A stretch of DNA of 34,108 nucleotides from Spirochaetota bacterium (lineage in GTDB: Bacteria; Spirochaetota; Spirochaetia; Treponematales; UBA12059). A program made the position numbers and the translations under genes. The DNA lies in the NCBI GenBank assembly GCA_018262985.1, contig JADFDI010000016.1:1-34108 (forward strand), given 5' to 3'. Shown here piece by piece: positions 25,564 to 31,227 of this stretch (positions are counted from its first letter, which is position 1; every line of letters begins with the position of its first letter). Under the pieces are notes generated by a model. The model saw only the letters and a program-made list of their open reading frames with translations. It had not been told where the DNA came from and did not search any database.

Positions 25564-25579
25564 TTTTCCCGCGGGAAAA
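25564..25579. promoter_or_regulatory. Perfect 16-bp palindrome B next to the permease -35 box
   Basis: TTTTCCCGCGGGAAAA is identical to its reverse complement and ends two bases before the permease -35 hexamer. It has the same geometry as the AT-rich inverted repeat before the xdhA promoter but a different sequence. Probable operator or activator site. Confidence 0.6.
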
Positions 25580-25581
25580 CG

Positions 25582-25610
25582 TTGCGCGCTCGCCCGACGC
25601 GGTTTAGACT
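25582..25610 (+). promoter_or_regulatory. Sigma70-like promoter of the purine permease
   Basis: -35 TTGCGC (25582-25587), 17-base spacer, -10 TAGACT (25605-25610). It implies a leader of roughly 88 bases before the GTG start. That leader shows no purine-riboswitch pattern that I can recognise. Confidence 0.7.
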
Positions 25611-25704
25611 GCCCGGAACCGCCCGCTCCTCCGGATCCCGCTGGGCTCCCCGGCGCGGACGGATCCAACCAGTTTCCCTACCGGCACCGACAAGGAGGCA
25701 GTCA

Positions 25705-27000
25705 GTGGAGAAGTTCTTCAAGCTCAAGGAAAACGGGACCACGGTCAAGACCGAGATCCTCGCGGGCATCACGACGTTCATGACGATGGCCTACATCCTG
25801 GCCGTCAACCCCGGCATCCTCTCCGCCACCGGCATGGACAAGGGCGCGCTCTTCACGGCGACGGCGCTGTCCTCGCTCGCGGCCACGCTCGTCATGGCCC
25901 TCCTGGCCAACCTGCCCTTCGCGCTCGCGCCGGGCATGGGCCTCAACGCCTTCTTCGCCTTCTCCGTGGTCCTCGGCATGGGCTACAGCTGGCAGACGGC
26001 GCTGACCGCGGTCTTCGTGGAAGGCATCATCTTCCTCCTCCTCTCGCTCTTCAACGTGCGCGAGGCCATCGTCAAGAGCATCCCGCTCAACCTGAAGCGC
26101 GCGCTCTCGGTCGGCATCGGCCTGTTCATCGCCTTCATCGGCCTCCAGAACGCCGGCATCATCGTCAACAACGACGCGGTGCTGGTCGGGCTCGGCGCCG
26201 TCACCAAGGGACCGGCCCTCGTCGCCCTCATCGGCCTCGTCGTCACCGGCGCGCTGCTCGCGTTCAAGGTCAAGGGCGCCCTGCTCATCGGCATCCTCGC
26301 GACCACCGTCGTGGGCATCCCCTTCGGCGTCACCAACCTCGAGGGCTTCACCTTCGTGTCGATGCCGGCCAGCCTCGCGCCCATCTTCTGGAAGTTCGAC
26401 TTCTCGAAGATCTTCACGGGCGAAGTGCTCATCGTCATGTTCAGCTTCCTGGCCGTCGACATGTTCGACACCATCGGCACCCTCGTCGGCGTGTCGACCA
26501 AGGCCGGCATGCTGACCAAGGACGGCCAGGTGCCGCGCGCCAAGCAGGCCCTGATCGCCGACGCCGTCGGCACCACCTTCGGCGCCATCGTCGGAACCTC
26601 GACCGTGACCACCTACGTCGAGAGCGCCTCCGGCGTCGAGGAAGGCGGCCGCACGGGCCTCACCGCCCTGACCACCGCGATCCTCTTCGGCCTCGCGCTC
26701 TTCCTCTCGCCGGTGTTCCTGGTCATCCCGGGCGCCGCCACCGCCCCGGCCCTGATCATCGTCGGCCTCTTCATGATGTCCCCCATCAAGGAGATCGACT
26801 TCGACGACTGGACCGAGGCGATACCGGCCTTCCTGGCCATCATCGCCATGCCGCTGACCTACAGCATCGCCAACGGCATCGTGTTCGGCATCCTCGGCTA
26901 CGTCGTGCTCAAGACCGTCACCGGCAAGGTCAAGCAGGTCCCGATCGTCACCTGGATCGTCGCGGCCTTCTTCGTCCTCAAGTTCGTCTTCGGATTCTGA
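25705..27000 (+). CDS. AzgA-type NCS2 purine-base permease
   Basis: A 431-residue polytopic membrane protein with about 12-14 hydrophobic segments. It belongs to the AzgA branch of nucleobase-cation symporter 2 (E. coli AdeP/AdeQ/GhxP relatives). Signature stretches are EILAGITTFMTMAYILAVNP at the N-terminus, ALAPGMGLNAFFAFSVV, FLAVDMFDTIGTLVGVS and GTSTVTTYVESASGVEEGGRTGL. It imports adenine, guanine or hypoxanthine with protons, feeding the divergent adenine deaminase and the xanthine dehydrogenase operon. The start is GTG at 25705: a perfect AAGGAGG lies 6 bases before it and family proteins begin at this point. A strong terminator follows. Confidence 0.95.
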   Translation: MEKFFKLKENGTTVKTEILAGITTFMTMAYILAVNPGILSATGMDKGALFTATALSSLAATLVMALLANLPFALAPGMGLNAFFAFSVVLGMGYSWQTALTAVFVEGIIFLLLSLFNVREAIVKSIPLNLKRALSVGIGLFIAFIGLQNAGIIVNNDAVLVGLGAVTKGPALVALIGLVVTGALLAFKVKGALLIGILATTVVGIPFGVTNLEGFTFVSMPASLAPIFWKFDFSKIFTGEVLIVMFSFLAVDMFDTIGTLVGVSTKAGMLTKDGQVPRAKQALIADAVGTTFGAIVGTSTVTTYVESASGVEEGGRTGLTALTTAILFGLALFLSPVFLVIPGAATAPALIIVGLFMMSPIKEIDFDDWTEAIPAFLAIIAMPLTYSIANGIVFGILGYVVLKTVTGKVKQVPIVTWIVAAFFVLKFVFGF

Positions 27001-27020
27001 GTTTCCCGACCCCGCAGAGC

Positions 27021-27058
27021 GCCCGCGTCCGGCACAGCCCGGGCGCGGGTTCTTTTTA
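27021..27058 (+). terminator. Intrinsic terminator of the permease gene
   Basis: A GC-rich stem (CCCGCG ... CGCGGG at 27022-27027 / 27044-27049, with further pairing inside) is followed by TTCTTTTT. It starts 20 bases after the permease stop codon. Confidence 0.85.
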
Positions 27059-27092
27059 TCCGGGGATGAATGGCGAGTATCCTGAGGAGCTC

Positions 27093-27165
27093 ACACAAAG
27101 GCACCAAGGCACAAAGGGGAATGGGGCTCGGTAAAAATGCCGGTCCTGGCTTGGTGCCTTTGTGT
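27093..27165. repeat. Dispersed palindromic repeat, copy 2
   Basis: Perfect 16-bp inverted repeat (arms 27093-27108 and 27150-27165; left arm ACACAAAGGCACCAAG) with a 41-base loop. Arms and flanks (AGCTCACACAAAGGCAC, then AAGGCAC) match copy 1 at 4732-4808, while the loops are unrelated. It lies in the 336-base gap between the permease and lipoprotein genes; apart from this, the terminator and the promoter I see nothing else there. Confidence 0.85.
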
Positions 27166-27300
27166 CTTTGTATAAGGGTATTCTGGGATCATTTCTGGGG
27201 ACGAATGGCGCGGGCACGCTTGCCAGCTCGCTTCGACTCTCCCGGCGGGCCCGCGTCGTCCGGCGCGACGGCGCCTCCGGTCCCCCGACGGCGCCCGGCT

Positions 27301-27330
27301 CTGGCATTCGCCCCGGGCGGCGCGTATAAT
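27301..27330 (+). promoter_or_regulatory. Promoter of the PrcB-like lipoprotein gene, leaderless layout
   Basis: A consensus TATAAT (27325-27330) ends only 6 bases before the ATG at 27337. A CTGGCA at 27301-27306 lies 18 bases upstream as a -35 box. The transcript would begin at or next to the start codon, and no ribosome binding site is present. Confidence 0.7.
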
Positions 27331-27336
27331 CGCCGC

Positions 27337-27903
27337 ATGAAAGCATCGAACAACAAGGCCGTCGTCGTCGCGCTCGCGCTCGTCCTCGCCGTTTCCTGCG
27401 CCGGAAAGCCGGAGCCCGTCGCCGCTACGCCCGAACCCGAGGCCGTGGGCGCCGCCACCGAGTGGGTCGAAGGCGGCGAGGCCGACGCGTCCGCCCTCGC
27501 CGCGTCCTCGTCCGCCGTGGAGGCCGCCATGCCGCTCGAAGCCCGCATCCTGGCCCGGGGCCAGAACGCCCGCGCGGAGGAACCCTCCGTCGGCGTCGTC
27601 AGGAACGCCGCCGCGTTCGCGAGCCTCTGGGCCTCCGTCGCCGCGCCCGGCGCCGCGCGACCGGAGATCGATTTCTCCAAGGAAGCCGTCGTCGCGGCCT
27701 TCATGGGCCGGAAGAACACGGGCGGATTTTCCATCGAGCTCGCGGGCGCCGTTTCGCTCGCGGACGGCTCCGTCGTCGTGCGCCTGCGCAACCTGGCGCC
27801 TAAGCCCGGCATGATGGTGACCCAGGCGCTCACGAGCCCCTTCCTCGTCCTCGCCGTGCCCGCGGTCCAGGACGCGCCCGTGAGCGTCGAGTTCGTCGAA
27901 TGA
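27337..27903 (+). CDS. PrcB-domain lipoprotein
   Basis: A 188-residue predicted lipoprotein: signal peptide with lipobox LAVSC (acylated Cys21), an Ala/Glu-rich linker to about residue 65, then a C-terminal domain with KEAVVAAFMGRKNTGGFSIELAGA and RLRNLAPKPGMMVTQALTSPFLVLAVP. That domain resembles the PrcB C-terminal domain seen in the Treponema dentilisin protease complex and many uncharacterised lipoproteins. Likely anchored in a membrane facing the periplasm or surface, perhaps helping an exported protease. The start codon is fixed by the signal peptide and lies directly after a TATAAT box, so the mRNA is probably leaderless. Its stop overlaps the next gene (ATGA). Confidence 0.8.
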   Translation: MKASNNKAVVVALALVLAVSCAGKPEPVAATPEPEAVGAATEWVEGGEADASALAASSSAVEAAMPLEARILARGQNARAEEPSVGVVRNAAAFASLWASVAAPGAARPEIDFSKEAVVAAFMGRKNTGGFSIELAGAVSLADGSVVVRLRNLAPKPGMMVTQALTSPFLVLAVPAVQDAPVSVEFVE

Positions 27904-28397
27904 GCGAGGAGGCGCGCGGGGGACCCGCGACCTTCGTCGCCTCGCTCGCGGGCACCCTGCTCTTGGAGAACTTTCCCGCGCGCGCGCTCGCGTGGGTTCC
28001 GGCGCGTCCGCTCGCGGAGCTCGTCGAGGATCCGGACGCCCTGCGCGCGGAGCTCGGGCGCGAGGCCCGCGCGCTCGGGTGGCCGGAGGAGACCGTCGCC
28101 GCGCTCGACGCGGCCTTCCTCGACCGGCACGCGTCCGGCCCCGTCGCCTCGCGCGCCTTCGCCCTGCACCTCTTCCGCGTCGCGGAGGACAACTGGTTCG
28201 GCTTCGCGCGCGCGGTCGAGGCGGCGTCCTGGTTCGAGGCGCCCGAATACCACGCGGAGCGCCGCGAACTCTGGCTGGCCAAGGGCGTGCCGACGCGGGA
28301 CCTCATGGAAGGGCGCCTGACGCCGCCCGACCTGGCCGTCATCGCCGACCTCGGGACGGGCGAGCTCGCCTTCGTGCTGGCGGGCCTCGCGGACTGA
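27900..28397 (+). CDS. Conserved-looking hypothetical protein coupled to the PrcB-like gene
   Basis: 165 residues, no family recognised. It is rich in Ala, Leu and Glu, mostly helical in appearance, without signal peptide or membrane segment; one Trp/Phe-rich stretch (EDNWFGFARAVEAASWFEAPEYHAERRELW) stands out. It begins within the stop codon of the lipoprotein gene (ATGA), so the two are translationally coupled. A convergent hairpin follows its stop. It is probably a real gene because its codon use matches its neighbours and the overlap is typical of operons. Function unknown. Confidence 0.7.
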   Translation: MSEEARGGPATFVASLAGTLLLENFPARALAWVPARPLAELVEDPDALRAELGREARALGWPEETVAALDAAFLDRHASGPVASRAFALHLFRVAEDNWFGFARAVEAASWFEAPEYHAERRELWLAKGVPTRDLMEGRLTPPDLAVIADLGTGELAFVLAGLAD

Positions 28398-28409
28398 GGA
28401 TCCGGGAAT

Positions 28410-28434
28410 CGCCCCCTTCCGGCGAAAGGGGGCG
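28410..28434. terminator. Bidirectional hairpin between convergent genes
   Basis: Perfect 9-bp stem CGCCCCCTT / AAGGGGGCG with a 7-base loop, between the stop of the unknown gene (28397) and that of the metallopeptidase gene (28440). There is no T-run, so efficiency is uncertain. Confidence 0.65.
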
Positions 28435-28439
28435 CCTTC

Positions 28440-29288
28440 CTACAGAAGGTCGAAGGCCCCGGGGTCGCCGGTCTCGTAGCCGAGCTTGAAGTACTTGAGG
28501 CGCTGGGCCGCGCTGCCGTGCGTGAACGAGTCGGGCACCACGTAGCCGCGGGTGCGCTTCTGGATGGTGTCGTCGCCGACGGCGCTGGCCGCGCGCAGGG
28601 CCTCCTCGAGGTCGCCCTTTTCGAGGAGGTCGCGCGAGCGCTCGGCGTAGTGGGCCCAGACGCCGGCGAAGAAGTCGGCCTGCAGCTCGAGCCGCACCGA
28701 GAGCTCGTTGGCCTTCTCCTGGCTTGTGGCGCGCATGGCCGAATGCACCTCGCCCAGGATGCCGAGCTGGTTCTGCACGTGGTGGCCGACCTCGTGCGCG
28801 ATGACGTAGGCCTGCGCGAAATCGCCGGGCGCGCCGAATTGTGCCGCGAGCTGCTCGTACCAGGACAGGTCGATGTAGACGGAGTCGTCGCCCGAGCAGT
28901 AGAAGGGACCCATGGCCGCCTCGGCCTCCCCGCAGGCGGACGTGACCGAGCCCGAGAAGATGACGAGCTTCGGGTATTCGTAGGTCCGGCCCATCTTCGC
29001 GAAGATGGCGCTCCAGGTGTCCTCGGTGTCCGCGAGCACCACCGAGCACATGTCCGCGAGCCGGTCCTCCTCGGGGGAGGTCTCGACGGCCGCGCCGCCC
29101 GGCGCCTCGATGGCGGTCCCGCCTGCGAGCAGGTTCGACAGCACCGTGGCGGGGTCCCCGCCCATCAGCAGCATGATGACCGCGACCACGACGGCGCCGC
29201 CGCCCCCGATGGCCATTTTCCGACCCGCTCCGCCCGTCCGGCGGCGGTCCTCGACGTTCGCGCTTCTTCTTCCTGATTCCCACTTCAT
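28440..29288 (-). CDS. YpfJ-family neutral zinc metallopeptidase
   Basis: A 282-residue membrane-anchored peptidase. The N-terminus MKWESGRRSANVEDRRR is the conserved cytoplasmic start of the YpfJ family. A single membrane helix follows (about 26-42), then an exported domain with Cys81, Cys119 and Cys131, YIDLSWYEQL, the zinc motif VIAHEVGHHVQ (His165, Glu166, His169) and a downstream ELQADFFAGVW (201 on) that supplies the third ligand region. The C-terminus ends with RGYVVPDSFTHGSAAQR, also typical. Substrate unknown. The conserved N-terminus fixes the ATG at 29288, which lies only six bases after a -10 box, so the mRNA looks leaderless. Confidence 0.9.
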   Translation of the reverse strand: MKWESGRRSANVEDRRRTGGAGRKMAIGGGGAVVVAVIMLLMGGDPATVLSNLLAGGTAIEAPGGAAVETSPEEDRLADMCSVVLADTEDTWSAIFAKMGRTYEYPKLVIFSGSVTSACGEAEAAMGPFYCSGDDSVYIDLSWYEQLAAQFGAPGDFAQAYVIAHEVGHHVQNQLGILGEVHSAMRATSQEKANELSVRLELQADFFAGVWAHYAERSRDLLEKGDLEEALRAASAVGDDTIQKRTRGYVVPDSFTHGSAAQRLKYFKLGYETGDPGAFDLL

Positions 29289-29294
29289 GGCACG

Positions 29295-29323
29295 AGCTTA
29301 CGCCGCGCTCGGCATCCGGTCAA
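29295..29323 (-). promoter_or_regulatory. Promoter of the metallopeptidase gene, leaderless layout
   Basis: On the minus strand: -35 TTGACC (29318-29323), 17-base spacer, -10 TAAGCT (29295-29300), then six bases to the ATG. Same arrangement as the lipoprotein gene at 27337. Confidence 0.65.
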
Positions 29324-29370
29324 ATGGCGGTATCGTCGGGGGGCTCGTCGAGCGAGCGGGGATGAGAGGG

Positions 29371-29394
29371 CGCCACGGCGCGGGCGCCGTGGCG
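29371..29394. other. Perfect 11-bp hairpin with 2-base loop
   Basis: CGCCACGGCGC / GCGCCGTGGCG around GG. It lies upstream of the metallopeptidase promoter and is preceded directly by GGGATGAGAGGG, a 12-mer repeated at 29427-29438, again just before a hairpin. Role unclear: a second terminator or a duplicated remnant. Confidence 0.45.
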
Positions 29395-29439
29395 GCGACG
29401 ATGGCCTTGCCTTCGCCGATCATGCAGGGATGAGAGGGG

Positions 29440-29474
29440 CCGGGAGAGAAGGGGCGGAGCCCCTTTTCTCCCGG
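29440..29474 (-). terminator. Terminator of the endonuclease gene
   Basis: A 16-bp stem (one G-T pair) with a 3-base loop, arms 29440-29455 and 29459-29474, lies 13 bases past the endonuclease stop. Very stable; only a weak T-run follows on the minus strand. Confidence 0.7.
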
Positions 29475-29487
29475 ACAGTTCCCGGAT

Positions 29488-31038
29488 TTATTCGGTGAGG
29501 CTGAGGAGGCCGATCAGCTCGGGATAGTCGATGAAGGGATTGCGGTTGCCCTGCCAGGCCTGGACCGCGTTGTTGCGCGCGATTTCCTTGGCGCTGACCG
29601 GGTCGGCGGAGGCCCAGGAGCGGAGCATGGCGTCGTACCAGGGCAGCAGCTTGGCGCCTGAGGCCGCCCAGGCGCAGGAGAGGAACTTCGAGTCGCCATA
29701 GTAGCGGAGCGCCTGGTAGAAGTGCATGCGCGCGTGGTCGCCCTTGTAGAACGAGATCGGTTCGAACACGGTGCCCGTGTAGCCGAGCCCCGTGCGCGCG
29801 GAACCGAGCTTTGAGCCGTTCAGGCTGGTCCAGGTGGCGGTGCCGACTTCGCCGTAGGAATAGTTGGAGCGGCGGTTGTTGACGATCTTGTCGGTGGGGG
29901 TGAGCGAATGGCCGTCGGCGTAGGCGGCGGCGTTCGCGGTGCCGCCGAAGGTGGAGTTCGGCCAGGTGTGCTCGCGGTTGTAGTACTCGCCCTCGACGGA
30001 GCCGGAGCCCGTGTCCTGGTCGACCACGAAGGTGAACCAGTACGCGGCGCTCGTGCCGTCGCTCGAGGTGCTCGAGTACATGTCCCAGACCTTGCCGTTC
30101 GGCGCGACGTCGGTCGACTGGTACATGGTCCAGAGACCCGTGTAGGTCTTGATGGTGTGCGTTGATGTGACGATGTTCTTGAGCGCCGTCTTGAGGGCCG
30201 AGCCCGAGAGGCCGTAGGCGCTCCGGTAGTAGTCGCGGACGGCGACCGGCAGCGAGAGGTTTTCGGTGAAGGTGCCGCCTGAGGAGCTCGCGGTCCATTT
30301 CGCGTAGAGCGTGACGTTGGCCGAACCCATGGTGAAGGTTGCGCCGGGGGCGTAGGTGGTGCCCGTGCCCGTGGCGTTGGTGTTCCAGCCGGAGAAGAGG
30401 TAGCCGGTCTTGGCGAGGTTGCCCGTGTTCAGCTTGGTGGTGACCGTGGCGCCGGAGGCGTAGGTCGCGGTGTCGACCGGCACGGTGCCCGAGGTGGCGC
30501 CGTTGGCGTTGTACGTCACCGAGTAGGCGGTCGTGGCGGTAGGACCGGTGACGGAGATGGAGTAGCCGAGGTTCGAGCCCTTGGCCCCGCCGTAGGAATA
30601 GCACTTGACCGTATAGGTCTTGGTGAGGGGAGCGGTGAAGGAGATTCTCGAGCCGTAGTCGCTCGTCGCCTTGTCGTCGTTGTAGGCCTTCTGGGTCGAG
30701 CCGTCGTAGACCGTGAGCGTGGTGTCGGTGTAGCCGGACACGAAGCTCTCGATGACGTAGACCTTGCCCGCGGTGGCGGCGAACGAGTACCAGTCGTAGG
30801 CGTCGTCGTAGAAGTTGTGTTCCTGGAGCGCGCCCGTCGTGGCGATGGCCTTGGCGTTGCTCTGGTAGTCGTCCTGCTCGTAGGCGTCGGGGGCCGTCAG
30901 GCTGATGGCGCGCGACTCGGGCCGCGCGAGGGCGGGCTTGGCGCCTTCCGCGACTTCGCCGAACGCGGCGAGGGTCGGGTTGGCGCACGAGGCGAGCGCC
31001 ACTACGAGGGCGAGCGCGATGACGAGGGTCTTCTTCAC
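29488..31038 (-). CDS. Endonuclease I lipoprotein with PPC-like and InlB-repeat domains
   Basis: A 516-residue predicted lipoprotein. A signal peptide ends at VVALASC (Cys18). Residues about 48-155 are a pre-peptidase C-terminal-like beta sandwich (DAYEQDDYQSNA, DWYSFAATAGKVYVI). About 160-240 is one Listeria-Bacteroides (InlB B) repeat (YSVTYNANGATSG ... GYLFSGWNTNATGTGTTYAPG ... VTLYAKWTA). The rest is an endonuclease I domain with NREHTWPNSTFGG, DGHSLTPTDKIVNNRRSNYSYGEVG and HARMHFYQALRYYG. It likely cleaves extracellular DNA or RNA at the cell surface for nutrient recovery. The start is GTG at 31038 because AAAGGAGG lies 8 bases upstream and the signal peptide begins there; an upstream ATG would add an unlikely prefix. 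Confidence 0.9.
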   Translation of the reverse strand: MKKTLVIALALVVALASCANPTLAAFGEVAEGAKPALARPESRAISLTAPDAYEQDDYQSNAKAIATTGALQEHNFYDDAYDWYSFAATAGKVYVIESFVSGYTDTTLTVYDGSTQKAYNDDKATSDYGSRISFTAPLTKTYTVKCYSYGGAKGSNLGYSISVTGPTATTAYSVTYNANGATSGTVPVDTATYASGATVTTKLNTGNLAKTGYLFSGWNTNATGTGTTYAPGATFTMGSANVTLYAKWTASSSGGTFTENLSLPVAVRDYYRSAYGLSGSALKTALKNIVTSTHTIKTYTGLWTMYQSTDVAPNGKVWDMYSSTSSDGTSAAYWFTFVVDQDTGSGSVEGEYYNREHTWPNSTFGGTANAAAYADGHSLTPTDKIVNNRRSNYSYGEVGTATWTSLNGSKLGSARTGLGYTGTVFEPISFYKGDHARMHFYQALRYYGDSKFLSCAWAASGAKLLPWYDAMLRSWASADPVSAKEIARNNAVQAWQGNRNPFIDYPELIGLLSLTE

Positions 31039-31060
31039 TTTTCCTGCCTCCTTTGGCAAG

Positions 31061-31098
31061 GGCCGCCCCAAGCTCCCTGAACGGAGCGAGGGGCGGCC
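31061..31098 (-). promoter_or_regulatory. Stable hairpin in the endonuclease 5' leader
   Basis: Outer stem GGCCGCCCC / GGGGCGGCC (31061-31069 / 31090-31098) and inner stem GCTCC / GGAGC (31072-31076 / 31083-31087), placed between the promoter and the ribosome binding site. It could be an attenuator, an mRNA-stabilising structure or a protein-binding site. Confidence 0.6.
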
Positions 31099-31107
31099 GG
31101 TTCGACC

Positions 31108-31135
31108 ATGATGAGGCGTTATGCTGTTCTGTCAA
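31108..31135 (-). promoter_or_regulatory. Promoter of the endonuclease gene
   Basis: On the minus strand a consensus -35 TTGACA (31130-31135) is followed after 16 bases by CATCAT (31108-31113) as -10. The predicted leader of about 65 bases contains the hairpin at 31061-31098. Confidence 0.6.
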
Positions 31136-31172
31136 ACGGAAACGGAAAGGGAAGGGAAGGAAAAGGTGCCGT

Positions 31173-31206
31173 ACCGGAACCGCGCGCCTTCGCGGGCGGT
31201 TCCGGT
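31173..31206 (-). terminator. Terminator of the RCC1-type lipoprotein gene
   Basis: Perfect 11-bp stem ACCGGAACCGC / GCGGTTCCGGT (31173-31183 / 31196-31206), 22 bases past the stop codon. On the minus strand a CCTTTTCC stretch follows after about ten bases. Confidence 0.7.
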
Positions 31207-31227
31207 TCGGTCGGCGGAGCCGCGTCC

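Noticed and set aside
25611-25704. Purine riboswitch in the permease leader
   Set aside because: The leader is about 90 bases and shows no pair of kissing-loop hairpins or conserved purine-aptamer core. Regulation by the palindromes is more plausible.
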